Positions 29,561 through 41,612 of a stretch of 64,000 nucleotides of DNA are shown in pieces. The first letter of the stretch is position 1. Every line of letters starts with the position of its first letter. Source of the DNA: Lepidostoma basale (Eukaryota > Arthropoda > Insecta > Trichoptera > Lepidostomatidae); assembly GCA_022606425.2 (NCBI GenBank), contig JAHDVF020000880.1, forward strand, positions 248,001-312,000, in the 5' to 3' direction. The notes under the pieces are model-generated. The model saw only the letters and a program-made list of their open reading frames with translations, was not told the DNA's origin and did no database searches. The translations under genes and the position numbers were made by a program.

Positions 29561-31085
29561 CTAGTGCAGCCGGCAATGTCGCATTTTTTTTGCTACAAAT
29601 CTGTGATGGTTTCATATTAATAATCCACATAATTACGTATCAATAGTCATTTCTTCATTGTCAGTTTTTCAACGGTTCGAAGAAAAAACAAAGATATCTC
29701 CGAGTGTTCTAATTGTAATATACCTGTATACCTACATATTACTAAAGTATAACTTTTGATTTGGTATTCGGGACTTGATATACGGGTATGATATACGGGA
29801 CTTGCGCCCTTTTGCCACGTTTAAATTTAAAGAATATTAATACCAATTCGATAGTTCATCACCAACGTTATATTATTTCTAAATAAAACAATAGAATTAT
29901 TTCCACAATTAAAAAAAACATATAGCGTACTTTGCAAACAAAAACTATATTTTATACTTATTTACCTGCTGAGATATTTTGAACACAGTGATTGTATATA
30001 TTTCACACTCTAAAAAAACATGTCATGTTATCACACATAAAATGAATATTTAAAATACTGTAAATAAAAAAAGGTAATTCATAAATACAGATATGTATCG
30101 TTCTTCACACGTAGGGTTGATAATTTTCTTTTATATTATTATAAATTTTAAATAATATTATATTTCATTGGAAACAACAAAATGTTATGAGTTAATCTCG
30201 AGCGGCTTTGAAAAACAACAGCTAAGAATTTCATTTCTTAATTTTACGAAATTTTAATTGTTAGAACAATTCAATTGAATTTGGAGAAAACTTCACCCCA
30301 AGACTTACTTTGTCTTATCGGGTTTTGTTTATACCTATTTTGTGTTTAATTCTGTCAGCGAAGCTAACAGAAGAGCACGATGACCGGTTGAGCGGGTGTG
30401 GAGTAGGTAGGTAGGACGCTACCTAACACAGCAGAGCTACGAGCGGTAGGTAAGCGCGCCGCATGGGGGTCTTCAGACCGTGAAATCTCTGCGTCACAAG
30501 TTATCGGCCGGCTGGCGCCGCGCGAGAGCTGGGACCCAATTCCACGACAAAACCTAATCGGTCAGAATTCCTCCCCCTTCCACGAGTCAATATATTTTCT
30601 CTTACACGTTTCATTACAATTTTTTACCTGGCAACACTAGAGATTTATTTTACTAATTATTTATCGCACGTAATTGTCATCGATCAAATTGAACAATATC
30701 GGAAAGCGCACTTTTCTCAATTTCTAAGTAAGAAAAACTTTACTTATAGGCTACTAAAAAAATATATATCCTTGTTGTATAAACAGGCAACGTGAATTTC
30801 ACGGTTAAATAAGCTGTTGCGGCCATAGTTGCAAAACGTCATATTAAAAATCAATTTAAAAAAAGAAATTAAAATCGCAAGGTGGTGACACTTAAATATT
30901 TTAAACGCGTAAAAAATTTCATTACAACTATATAACGTATTTCACTACATATTTCAATAAAACAAAAAAAAAACTAGCATACACATAAAAATTATGGCAA
31001 TATCAATAAAAAATATTGACTTGTTCCTTCCATTAGAGTGAAATTTCCATTTTAAATACAATATATGAATGCTTTGTTGTTTCAG
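29561..31085 (+). other. 3' end of the dan intron
   Basis: Mostly AT-rich and without repeat copies I recognise. 30,350-30,560 is mixed and CpG-containing (GGCTGGCGCCGCGCGAGAGC). It ends with the acceptor GAATGCTTTGTTGTTTCAG at 31,085. The ATG at 31,069 lies upstream of this acceptor in the polypyrimidine tract, so it is not expected to be the start of translation. Confidence 0.5.
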
Positions 31086-32802
31086 AGATGGGTCCTGCTC
31101 CCTTGGTACCACCAGCAAGGGCAAGCGGCCGCTGCGGGCACTCAGCGCCAGCGATAAGATTGACGCCATTCAGCGCGTCAATGATGGAGAGTCTAAAGCT
31201 TCCGTCGCCAGGGACATCGGCGTCCCCGAGTCCACTCTCCGGGGCTGGTGCAAGAACGAGGACAAGTTGCGATACATGTCTTCCAGGCACTCCACACCTG
31301 ACACAGATAAATCCTCTGATGGAATGACTGAAAACATAGTTCCGGAAAAAAGAATGAAATACGATATCCCATCGTCAGTGTTAAATTATTCCCACAACTC
31401 CAACCTGGGGCCTCTACAGTACTCTGAATCTGGCGCCGATCTCTCAATGCAACCATCTGTCGAGGAGAATGGTTTGGATCTCTCGAGGGTGAAGAAAGAC
31501 GAGGGCGAAGTAAAGACCGCTGAAATGATCCATCAAGATTTTTCTTCGTATACGAGATCCACATTAGACCTCTCTAAGAACATGTCCGATCTCAGTAAAT
31601 TTAACAACGACCTTGTTAATAGTGCCCTGTCCAAAGAAAATAAACTAAAAATGGATGCCGGAGCCAACATGTCCATGAGTGCAATAAGTCCTCTCTCAGG
31701 ACTCAATCACCTTTCTGGACTGTCAAGCCTGGGGCAGAGTCACTTGGGGTTAAGTTTTAATGAGATAGCTACTAATCTCAGCTTGATTGCTCAATTGAAT
31801 CCTAGTTTAAATGCTCTATCCAACAGTCTTAACACTAGTGCCAAAGCATTGCGATCTATCCGATCTCCGAAACCCAGTCATAACTCATCTTCAACCGGAT
31901 TGAACTCCGGTGAAAAACATAAATCTAGTAGCAAATCTCACCATCATTCTGATCCTTACGGCGATAAGAGTAGAACCTCCAGGTCAAGTCACACCTCCTT
32001 CAAGGATAATTCAATAGACGATTCATTATGGTATTGGTTCAAAAAACAGCAAGCGATGCTCAACATAGCAAATAATCCAACTACTCCGAGCTCTCTGGGC
32101 ATGCAGCATACTATTCCATCCAGTCGAAGTAACAAGGAGCAATTCACCAGTCACTCGACCAAACCTGTCACTCCTTTACCTCCAGCAATACCCCCATTGG
32201 ATTCTATGAATAAGAACTCTTGGTTTTGGCAATACTATAAACAATTCACGGGTAATTTAGGACTACCTGATGCTAAAATGTCTACTGAAATGAATACTCA
32301 ACCGAGAATGGAATCGTATGAAAATATACTTTTTTCACATCTGACAAAAGAAAAGACGGCAACATCGACACCCTCTGAAGAAACAACCAGTACCCCGTAC
32401 GTCGAACCTAAGCCCGAAGAGACAGTTACTGAAAGTTGTCCAACTCCACCTATCAGAGATAATAATCCCGAGAAAGACAGCAGTAAAAATAATACAAAAG
32501 TTAGAGCTGTTTTGGATAACCTTCTTTTCCATAATAATAATAATGACGTTTCATTAAAACTGTCTCCGGATATAGAAGATAACGAAAAAGACTCTAACAC
32601 GGAGAATGAGTTTGGCTGTGAAGTGAATGAAGCTTTGGAGCACGGTGAGAAATTCCTCAAATGGTTAGAAGCGTGTCAAGAGCCCAGTGTCACGAGGATG
32701 CAAGTTCACCAGCTCAAAGGACTGCTGAACAATATTAAGGCAAATGCGGAGAGAAGAAACCAAAACGCTAGCATTAAGGAAAGAGTCAGTAGGCGAAAAT
32801 AA
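31086..32802 (+). CDS. dan: Distal antenna-like transcription factor, main exon
   Basis: Encodes nearly all of a ~590-aa nuclear protein of the distal antenna/distal antenna-related family. The N-terminal pipsqueak helix-turn-helix (KGKRPLRALSASDKIDAIQR, then ESKASVARDIGVPESTLRGW and CKNEDKLR; about 31,117-31,272) is very strongly family-like and is the DNA-binding domain. Downstream are DLS motifs (ADLSMQPS, GLDLSRVK, TLDLSKNM) resembling CtBP-binding PxDLS sites, a Ser/His-rich stretch, two aromatic repeats (DSLWYWFKKQQAM, KNSWFWQYYKQF) and a C-terminal block (GEKFLKWLEACQEPSVTRMQ). In flies Dan and Danr specify distal antenna and act in eye development, with CtBP as a reported partner. The exon begins after TTTCAG at 31,085 in phase 2, so it needs an upstream exon; 14,738-14,820 fits. 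Whether this is the dan or the danr orthologue is not decided. Confidence 0.92.
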
Positions 32803-34040
32803 AAATCGGTTGCAGAAAATTAATGTTACCAAATTTTAATATACAAAGATAACATTACAGGGAAAGTCAATTGTGACAATTTGTAGATAGATAGGATAAT
32901 TCAATAGTATGTGCTATTACCTACTATTCTTACTTTATTTTGCTCAATAATAAACAGGTCTCTCGATGTTAAGTTTTTAAATGTGCATTATAAATATCTC
33001 CATTTTCATATTTCACTTAACAATAAGTCTTTGTTCTACAGTCTTGATTGGTTAACTTGTAACTAAAGAATATTTTAAAATATCTAATGGCATACTCAGA
33101 AACAGCCCTAGAGATTTTTCACAAGAAAACAATTAATTTTATATAATTTTTTTTCTATGTAAAATAAATCTGTCCGGACACATTTTCCTTGTTGTTTCGA
33201 ACACCATAGCATTTAAATTAAAAATTTAATATAGTACATATGTATAGAATTATTCGGCTTTAATTTAATTTGTCAAAGAGCTTCTGCCCTAAAATGTGAT
33301 AAGTATTGTAATTTGAATTATAGTAAGGGGCATTAATATTTCATAGATCATTCAAATTTCTGGTATATTTTAATAATTTGTAAAAACCGAAAAAAGTGAA
33401 TATCTCCTTAGCGAGTCAAGTTTGGTTTAATCAAGAAACTTTGTTGAAAACTAATTATTCCACAGCATTTTCAACTATAGCGATATTTTCAAAATGTATA
33501 AAACTAACTGTTTTTTCCTAATATATCTTTATAGTAAAATAAACATATTCTTTTGACGCACAAATGTTAAGCGTTGAAGAGTACAAATTTAGTAAATACT
33601 GTTAAAATTTATATAGATATAGAAAGAAAATTTTCAAGTAATAGTGACTCTAATTGTTTTATGTTATTGATATTGTACAGTCAAGATTTTAATGTGTGAT
33701 CTATCACGTAGTCATTTCCATATTACGATTTCAAATAATTTAATTGATTTTAACTAGTTTGTAACTAAAGCAGGTAGTTGAGCCATTACATTTGATAAGC
33801 CATTATCAAGACATTATATATGAGTATTAAGTTAGTAAGTACAATTTTATATATAAAAAAAAACATATATCTGTAATTTCAAATCATTGCAATATTTCAT
33901 ATTCACCAATTCCAAACATTCTGAAGTCACTTTTGAATGAACAAAAACGCAATGAACTATTGGAAACTTCCATATTAGAATTTGCAAACATATTATGTTA
34001 AAGGTACAAAATATTGAAATAAAGATTATAAGCTATGAAA
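32803..34040 (+). other. 3' UTR of dan
   Basis: AT-rich and free of recognisable repeats, unlike the rest of the locus, as expected for a long 3' UTR. AATAAA hexamers lie at 32,949, 33,163 and 34,018; the last is followed by AT-rich sequence and is the likeliest distal polyadenylation signal. No coding frame on either strand. Confidence 0.5.
34018..34023 (+). terminator. Candidate distal polyadenylation signal of dan
   Basis: AATAAA about 1.2 kb after the stop codon. Earlier AATAAA copies could give shorter transcripts. Confidence 0.4.
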
Positions 34041-34477
34041 ATATTGAATGAAAACTATTAAAATAGATATTACAGAAATATTATCACAACACCTTTACTA
34101 ATAATTTTAAGAAACCAGCTTTTTCCTTTATTCCTATTTTTTGTTTCTGGACATAATGCCGTGTTTAAAATTATTTGCAAATTGAATTAACCTTTCCAAA
34201 GAAGTGCATTAGAAAACATGAAATTTTTGTGAATTTTTAACCATAAGATTTTTATTTGTAATATTAAAAATAAATACTTTACAGTCAACTTGTTCCTCAC
34301 TTCACAAACATAAAAGATGCCAAATTAAAGTGGATATTATTACCATTTAAGTATTGTATAGAATTACATATTGTGATCTCATGTTAGTAAAAGAGTGTGG
34401 AAGATAGAAGCTTATGTATCTAAATGACTCAAATCTATGGTACCTTATTATTTTTCTAATATAATATAATTACGAAA

Positions 34478-34672
34478 TTAAAAACTTTTGATTTTTATTC
34501 CAATTTTTTTCCATTTCCCATGTAGCATAGATGCAGCTAAACAAACCACGTGACCAGAAGATGCATCATTATCCATGAAAATAAGATTGTTAGAAGAAAA
34601 CAAAGTAGCAATTGCTAAAAGGTCATAATATAAATTGCCATTATAAAAAAAAGTACTGGCACTATTCTTCAT
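34478..34672 (-). other. Unassigned 64-codon open frame
   Basis: Reads DNDASSGHVVCLAASMLHGK among otherwise AT-rich codons. It lies downstream of the two DRC7-like exons on the same strand, but it does not resemble the DRC7 region expected next and has no clear splice acceptor. Could be chance, a decayed repeat or a diverged exon. I do not call it a gene. Confidence 0.15.
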
Positions 34673-34901
34673 GTTAATATATTTTAAAGAATAAATTCAG
34701 TGAAAAAGAAAATAATAGAAACTCCAACAATATACAACTCTTTCTCAGATTACAAAAGAGCAAAAAAAAAGTAGATTTAATTTTTATCTTCCCAAGTTAT
34801 TATATACCCCAAGAGAATTAATTAAAAAAATATCAGCAGAAAGAAAATTCTTCTGATCCATCGCCTTCACAACACAAAATAAAAAAATGTTTTCGACTTA
34901 C

Positions 34902-35869
34902 CAGCAGCACTGGTTTTCTAAGAGGTTCATAATTTAAATAATCAGACACGAAGGATGCACATCCCTCCCAGGTGTGCATTGCAGGAAACATAAGCCAAGT
35001 AGGCCGGATCGTAGTGCAGACCATCTTCTGAATAAATTATAATAGTTAAAGGTAAGTTCTATTTTTCACTCTAGGTTAAAATTTAATTTTCACGTTGACA
35101 ACACCAATATGATAAATTTAAATAACATGAATAAAAATGTCTGTCTTCTAGGTTTCATAATTTTCATTCATATTAATTATTTAATGTGGAGTTTTACATA
35201 ATTGTTCAAGAAATAATAAATGATAAATTTAGTTGGTTCATATGTTTTAGAGAACGGTAAATAGGTATAATGAGATTTAATTAATATCATTACATATAAA
35301 ATTTGTATCGAATATGCGAAATGCAAATAGTTTTCAAATAAATTGTTAATTTATAATAGATTCTGGCTATGCAAGTATATAACGATTTTATAGGTTACCT
35401 ATTATAATAAAACAAAAATAAAATAAGGTAATTTGAAGTTAGTTACCTGCAACCCACAATCATTTGGTGCTTCAAATAATAGTGGTTTTCGTTTGGGATA
35501 TTTCCAAATAAACTGTTGCCTAAAGTTTTCCGCAAATGCCAACAAAATTCTTTCCTTATCATTATTCTTGTAATACGTTTCGGGTAAACATGACCTATTC
35601 TCGAAGTGAGGATCAGTTATAACGGGCCAACACAGAGGAATAATACCAAGTTCATATATCACATTTGTTAAGGTTTCAACATTTAGAGGATCGGCATTAT
35701 CTCTGACTCCATAAATATGTGGGTTAATAAAATATCCCTTCTTCAAGTGATCTGTGTCTTCAATTGGTACATCTCCAGACTTCGTAGTATAGATATTTTG
35801 TATACTCTCCGTGACACCAAATGTATCGGGATCATCATCGCCCTCTTTAGAATTTTTTGAAATAGACAT
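34902..35869 (-). CDS. DRC7/lobo-like axonemal protein, first two coding exons only
   Basis: Exon 1 (35,869-35,447) encodes 141 aa, starting MSISKNSKEGDDDPD and including LLAFAENFRQQFIWKYPKRK and LLFEAPNDCGLQ. Exon 2 (35,027-34,902) encodes KMVCTTIRPTWLMFP, then WEGCASFVSDYLNYEPL. Both introns are phase 0 with good sites (GCAG/GTAACT, TTCAG/AAG, CTG/GTAAGT). The ENFRxQ...NDCG...CTTIRPT...GCASFVSDYL order matches the N-terminal region of dynein regulatory complex subunit 7 (CCDC135, fly lobo), a nexin-link protein needed for sperm flagellar motility. The family protein is roughly 800 aa or more, so about three quarters is missing. I found no further exons on this strand down to the dan exon. 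It is either a truncated duplicate or a gene with its next exon beyond dan. Confidence 0.75.
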
Positions 35870-36534
35870 TACTCTTCGCTTATTTCAATAAATCATATTT
35901 TATATGACATGTATTAAAAACATTAAATTTCATAGAAAAAATAACAAAATAGTGAAATTCTTAGCAGCAGTCAACTCCTTAGTAACGAATTGTTTTCATT
36001 GAACAATCCATTGCTTGGTTACAAAAATATTTTATTTAAGTGGCATTCAATTATTCTAAAACAGCATCATAGCGTTAAAATATAATATAACTCAAATTGG
36101 CCAGAGCAAATAAAATAAAAAATTAATCCTAGTGCATTTCATAAATAATATATTTACTTAAGACTTTTTATAATAAAATTTTATTTTCTTTGTAAACTTT
36201 TAATAAGTACTGCTAGTTCGATAATAATTGTTTACTGTTAGAAGTTACATAAAAAATAACTTGACCTATTATGTCTAATAATGATTTCTTGTTACAGTTG
36301 AATTTTTATTTGAACAGCTATATTGCAACAAATATTATGATGTTTGATTTCATACAATTTTACAATATTATAATAGGAAAAATAATCAGGTATATTTTAT
36401 CCTAAATTAAGAGTAAGCAAGCATGTTTAATATAAAATAGTTCACACTTATACATTTCAGCTTAAAATTAATTTAAAAACATATAGTACTAAATTTTCTC
36501 ATGAGAAGACTTTACGAGTTTTTACGAAGTCGAT
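35870..36534. other. Intergenic, AT-rich; probable DRC7-like promoter side
   Basis: No repeat or coding signal apart from scattered A/T runs. It contains the 5' flank of the minus-strand DRC7-like gene. Confidence 0.4.
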
Positions 36535-37275
36535 TGTAAAATTTGATTATAAACCAAAGCAATCAACAAGAAAAAAATCCCAAGTGCCTTTTGCTGTGTT
36601 ATCACTCCTGGCAATTAGACTTTCACAAGTTTTCGCAACATCTTCTAGATTTTGATCCTTTGAATATAGAAAGGAAAGAAATATCTCCTTCAAAGAGTTT
36701 AAAGTTTCTTGGTGTTCATTTAGATAGCAATCTGTCTAGTAAGACGTATAGTAATACGTACATATCGAGGATTGTTATGTCTGGTTTCATCCAACTGAGA
36801 CAGTTTTAACATATAAGATGATGTTTACCTATTGATGAAGCTAGAACCCTTTTAAACTCCTTTATAGTGTCACGTTTAGATTATTTTAATGGAATGTACG
36901 CTGGGTTGCCAAATAAATAATAATCAATTAAGCAGAATATACAAAGTGCATTCAATGCTACTGTCCGACTGATTATGGGACAACAAAAATACTGTCATAT
37001 CACGCCGCTCCTAAAGGAACTTCACTGGCTAAAAATCCAGGAATGAGTTAAATACAAATTGCGTTTGACAGTGTTTAAGAGTCGACACCAGAGAGCGCCA
37101 ATGTATATTTCGGACACCCACGCTAACGGAAAGGCAATGTTCACTCCAATCAGTAGAAATAAATGCGAACAACATAACAAATCCAGTCAGAGCCAATAAA
37201 GCAAGTTTTTATGATCATGCTTTCAGTGTTGTGGGTCTGTTGGCGTGAAATAGCCTCCATGTTAGTATTAAGTAT
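36535..37275 (+). mobile_element. CR1/L2-like LINE fragment
   Basis: Encodes SPSKSLKFLGVHLDSNLSSK in frame at 36543-36809, then in shifted frames VSRLDYFNGMYAGLPNK, HITPLLKELHWLKIQE and TVFKSRHQRAPMYISD. This is the reverse transcriptase thumb and C-terminal region, as at 4230-4450 and 9480-10130. Many stops. Confidence 0.85.
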
Positions 37276-37660
37276 TTATAAGCTACCCCACTATATCTTC
37301 AACACCACAGACAGGCCTTATCGCCTCATTAGTGAATCAATGGCATTAGAATTTGTTCTACAATCTTCAATATGAGCAGAAAATGACTCATTATTATGAA
37401 GAAGGAATCAGGCCATGCCGAGGCTTGAACCCATGTCCCCTGGATCAGGAGCCAAGCATTCTGTCCCCTAGATCACCACAATAGATTTCTAAGAGTTCTG
37501 TTAGCGATGTAGCGTAGGATTCTCATTTCTGCCAATCTGAGAAAGTTTTTTTCTGTTGGAATAGGCTCTCACTTCTATCCAAAACATTAATAAATTTAAT
37601 TCTTTAACTGCGGTAGGTCCAATTTTTTTTATTGGCAGCATTGTAGATTTGACAGTGACA
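37276..37660 (-). mobile_element. LINE remnant with an embedded tRNA-like repeat
   Basis: 37,285-37,375 and 37,480-37,575 resemble the minus-strand LINE at 7130 (TCAACACCACAGACAGGCCT). Between them 37,390-37,475 holds a tRNA-like sequence on the minus strand with GGGTTCAAGCCTCGG as B box, a second SINE family. All decayed. Confidence 0.5.
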
Positions 37661-37814
37661 GCTACTTTATCTATTAATAATATTGTCTATGGATGACAGT
37701 TACCGTCTGTCTCGTGACTCGGTCAATCGCTGTTTGTTGTTCGCAGTCAGTACCAATAATAATTACTTAATTTTAAAACATAATAATCACTGTTCTTAAA
37801 TTACTTCCTCCAAG

Positions 37815-40800
37815 ATGGGAAACAAATCATCTTTGTTATTAAGAGAAGAGGAAATTGCGCAAATTCAGGAGAAAACGGGATGTTGGTATTATTTATCTAA
37901 TCTTTTCGTATCTTTAGACCTTGATCGTGTAAGAAATAATGTTAAATATTACATATAGATTGACCTCTGTGCATATTTCATTAACTTAATTTGTACTAGA
38001 TGGTGTCAATTGAGATGCTTTAGGGAAATATTTATCAAAACTTTTAGAATACAATATTTTGTTCTTATACATTTATAATGCGTCGTATCGTTTTTTTAAT
38101 GCGTCAGATTAAGTAATTATCTGGTCTGCGAATTTATTGATTAATTGATAGTGGAATGGAAATGGAAATAAAGCAATATAACAATAATCATTTATAAAAC
38201 AAATTGATGATGTTAAAACTTCATTGTAATGAATGGGTTATTTTAATTGTTTGGTTTTGGAATTAACACAAACCATTTGATGTAGAGTTGTATGTCGAGC
38301 CTTCGTTTGATTTAATGACTTCACATTGGCGTTTAATCAGAAACTTAAATAATATATTTGTAATTAGAACAATATAACGTAAATCTAATTGAATTATTTA
38401 TTGTTTCTTGAACAATGATGTAAAACTCCATATTAAATCTTAAATACCAATGAAAACGTCTGTTTTTATAGAAATTTTATTATAGTTTATGGGAGTAACA
38501 TGTTTCATGCCTTAGTATGGTGAAACATGTCATTCTAATTTAATTAGTTGTATATTATATATATTTTGTAAAAACAGCCTCTAGATTTTTTTCTTCATAT
38601 TTTTAATTATTCTTAAATCACAAGAATTGTAATTTTACGAATAAAAAAAACAGGATTCTATCATTGTGAAATTGAAATCTACCTGTAAAATTGATTTTGT
38701 GATTACTCTTAGCTAACACAAAATCTCTTCTTCTTCTTGTCCTGTCACACCTCCGTGGTGCATAGGGCCTTAAGGATCCTTCTCCACCCGACTATCGCAT
38801 GCCTGATGCCCATCCTCGTCCTACAGGGTTCGTCTCTAGGTGGCTGTAGGTTTGCCTCGCTTCCTCTTTCCACTCTCAGGGGACCAGTCTAGTGCACCCT
38901 AAGCGATGCAGGCTGGGTTTTGTCTGAGGGTGTGACTGATTCATAGCCGTTTGTGTCTAGCAACCCATTCTCTGATTGGCTTTTCACCTGGCATGGCACA
39001 GACAACGGCATTTGACACTGTTTGGAGTCAAAATCTTGAATATTGAGCGAAGGCACCTATTTATGAACACCTGGAATTTTCCAATAACGTCCGCGGCAGA
39101 TTTCCAAGTCTCAAATCCGTACAGCAATATGCCCTACACAAAATATTGATTAGATAATCCATTATTTTGGCTGAAACGCTACTTCAACATTTTTAAATGT
39201 TTAAATTTTAAACACTGTTATTATATGTATCACAATTTATTTTGGTGAGATTGTTGCGACAGCTATTTCGCCAATCATCATAGGTTGGCGAAACAGAGGT
39301 CGTGACAATCTCATAAAAATAAATATATATGTAAGATAAGATTGTTAAAATTGAAACATTGTAACAAAATATTGAATTTACATTTATGTTTTACATTCAT
39401 CTCTCGTATGATTTAGTTTATATGTAAAAAAAAATGTTATTACAGTTACACCAAACCAGATAGAAAGGTTGTATTCTCGCTTTACATCACTGGACCGAGG
39501 GGACTGTGGTACACTCTCCCGCGAGGACTTCTTGCGCATTCCAGAGTTGGCTATTAATCCTCTAGGGGATCGCATTGTGCATGCCTTCTTCACGGGGAGC
39601 CACGATGACCGTGTCAACTTTCTGCAGTTCATGCAGGTCCTAGCGCACTTCCGGCCCATCAAAAAGCACAAGGAGAATAAACTTAACAACCGAGAAGAAA
39701 AGCTTAAATGTAAGTTTCTATTTAGAAATTAATTATCTAGCAAAATTTTTACTATCCTTAATTTAAAAAAAAAATCATATTTCACTATTAGATACTTCGC
39801 AGAACCGTCTACTGGATATGGTCTGATTCCTTTTGCTTGTTTGTATGAGATATATATGTCATTTGATCAATTATGAATTATGGCAATTGTCATTTATTTT
39901 CTGAATGATTTTGCAAACAATGATATATCATTGTTTAGCATTCTAAGGGATTATGTTTGATGGTGGGATAATCATTTACATTTTTACACACTTTGTGGTT
40001 AAACATTAAAAAAATTATAAATAATGAATAAAAATATACAAAATAACATAAACATCACGATTTTAACCACGGAATCGTAACATATTTGTAGCCAACTAGT
40101 TTCGCTTGTACCTAAGTTATTAAACATTTAAAAAATTATTTAATTTAATTATTATTTGTAATGAACTTCCATCTTGAGATTTCAGTAAAATCATTAGATT
40201 TTAATATAATGATGTCATTTTATTTCCAGTATTTAAATGAAATGTTCAATGAATGTTATGTTTATTTTATTAGTCTTTATACAATCAACAATTAATCTCT
40301 TTACAAATAAATCATCTGTATATGTTGAAGTAATTTTATGCTTGTTGAATTATACCATGTCATATTTAATCATTGTATTATGCAAACAACTGAGAAAAAT
40401 AGCCATTACTGTGTTATATACTGGCTGACCATCCTTAACAAAAATATATTATCTTTAATATAGACTTTTAATGCTTTTGTTTGTTTTCACTAACCATTTG
40501 TTTTAATGTATCTTTCAGTTGCATTTAAGATGTATGACCTCGACAACGATGACATGATTTCAAAAGATGAACTTCTTGCTATTTTACACATGATGGTTGG
40601 GGCTAACATCAGGTAAGATATACAAGTCCTGCAGCCCTTTAAAACACCTGTCAATTCCTTCAATGTGTCATAACTCAACGCCAATCGTACGCCAATCTTT
40701 AAGATTCAAACTATTACACTTGTCTGTTTTCATTGTACAATATCCTGAAAGAATCCAGTATGCACTTTGCGGAATGGAACCAGCCTATATCTCCAATATG

Positions 40801-41441
40801 TTATTGCTGATAACCATCATTCAAGGCATTACTTGCTTCAATCAGCAAAATTTTCAGCAATTGATAGATTAGTTGAGCCAAAGCGCAACCCCTGCACAAA
40901 TTTTGGGGACTAAGCCTTTGCGGTTACAGGTCCATCAACTTGGAATATGCTCCCTGCACGCCTTGATGCATTAACAATTGGAGTGATTATAAATCTAAAC
41001 TTAAAAACCCACCTTTCCAAAATATTCCATGATAAATAAATAACTAATATCTGATCGCTAGTGTCGGATGCAGCTCCCATGACTAAATTACATAATTAAA
41101 GCGCCTTTGAGGTGAGTTATTCACGAAAAGCGCTATACAAATTAGCCAAATTATTATTATATCTCCATTTTTTTTTCAGCTTCGCCATCTGTCAGTAGTA
41201 TCTTGTTCGCTCAGACTTGTAACTTTCATTATGGATTAAGCTGGGTCTCATTTAGTACAGATATAACAAATATAACAGAATGTATTTGTATTTTAGCGAG
41301 GAGCAGCTGACAAGCATCGCCGAGAGGACAATATTGGAAGCCGATACCAACAATGACCAGTCCATCTCCTTCGAGGAATTCTGCCGGGTGCTGGAGAGGA
41401 CGGATGTGGAACAGAAGATGTCCATTAGATTCCTCAACTGA
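37815..41441 (+). CDS. elm: Calcineurin B homologous protein (CHP1 / elm)
   Basis: Four coding exons: 37,815-37,881, 39,446-39,709, 40,519-40,612 and 41,297-41,441, giving 189 aa (human CHP1 is 195). Exon phases 1, 1, 2 agree at every junction and rebuild conserved residues (T+TT gives Phe twice, AG+C gives Ser). It starts MGNKSSLLLREEEI, an N-myristoylation motif, then LYSRFTSLDRGDCGTLSRED and NPLGDRIVHAFF. Two canonical EF-hands follow, YDLDNDDMISKDELL and EADTNNDQSISFEEF, and the C terminus is VEQKMSIRFLN. CHP proteins bind Ca2+ and associate with Na+/H+ exchangers and membrane traffic; the fly orthologue is elm. The exon 1 donor (GAT then GTTGGT) is weak, but it is the only GT that keeps frame and family sequence. 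Introns 1 and 3 contain repeat fragments. Confidence 0.93.
38400..38540. repeat. Palindromic ribozyme-like repeat, shrunken (CHP1 intron 1)
   Basis: The outer motif TTTCTTGAACAATGATGTAA and the left arm are followed by only the tip of the hairpin (GCCTTAGTATGG) and GAAACATGTC at 38,522-38,531. Most of the right arm is missing. Confidence 0.7.
38720..39140 (-). mobile_element. LINE fragment, minus strand (CHP1 intron 1)
   Basis: Starts with an inverted CTTCTTCTTCTTGTCC tail and continues with TGCATAGGGCCTTAAGGATC and GAATTTTCCAATAACGTCCG, a LINE 3' region in an otherwise AT-rich intron. No open frame left. Confidence 0.6.
39215..39325. repeat. Palindromic repeat, short copy (CHP1 intron 1)
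   Basis: Inverted halves around AATCATCATAGGTTGG. The right half reads TTGGCGAAACAGAGGTCGTG, matching the centre of the 8668-8878 palindrome. Confidence 0.7.
40635..41165 (+). mobile_element. CR1/L2-like LINE 3' end (CHP1 intron 3)
   Basis: Decayed blocks correspond to the 9640-10250 copy (CTGAAAGAATCCAGTATGC, then TTGAGCCAAAGCGCAACCCC). The 3' segment GCGCCTTTGAGGTGAGTTAT is followed by (ATT)n. It fills most of the intron. Confidence 0.8.
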
Positions 41442-41519
41442 CGGCTTGATCCATGAATCAAGAACTATCTGAAGTTGTTTCTGTTTTTTGTAGTAGCATT
41501 TTTGGTTTACGCCATTTAC

Positions 41520-41612
41520 AATAAAGACGCTCATGTTGTTTAAACTGTTTACGTACTATTTTTTTTTGTTATCTGAGCACACTTATATATATGTGTTGTT
41601 TTTATAAATAAA
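41520..41612 (+). terminator. Polyadenylation signals of CHP1
   Basis: AATAAA at 41,520-41,525 and again at 41,607-41,612, 79 and 166 bp after the stop codon. Confidence 0.6.

Noticed and set aside
31069..31085. ATG at 31,069 as the start of the dan protein
   Set aside because: It lies in the polypyrimidine tract of the acceptor; the 17 bases end exactly at TTTCAG, so they are intron.
34478..34672. Third exon of the DRC7-like gene
   Set aside because: Same strand and nearby, but the peptide does not resemble the expected continuation and no acceptor in the right phase precedes it.
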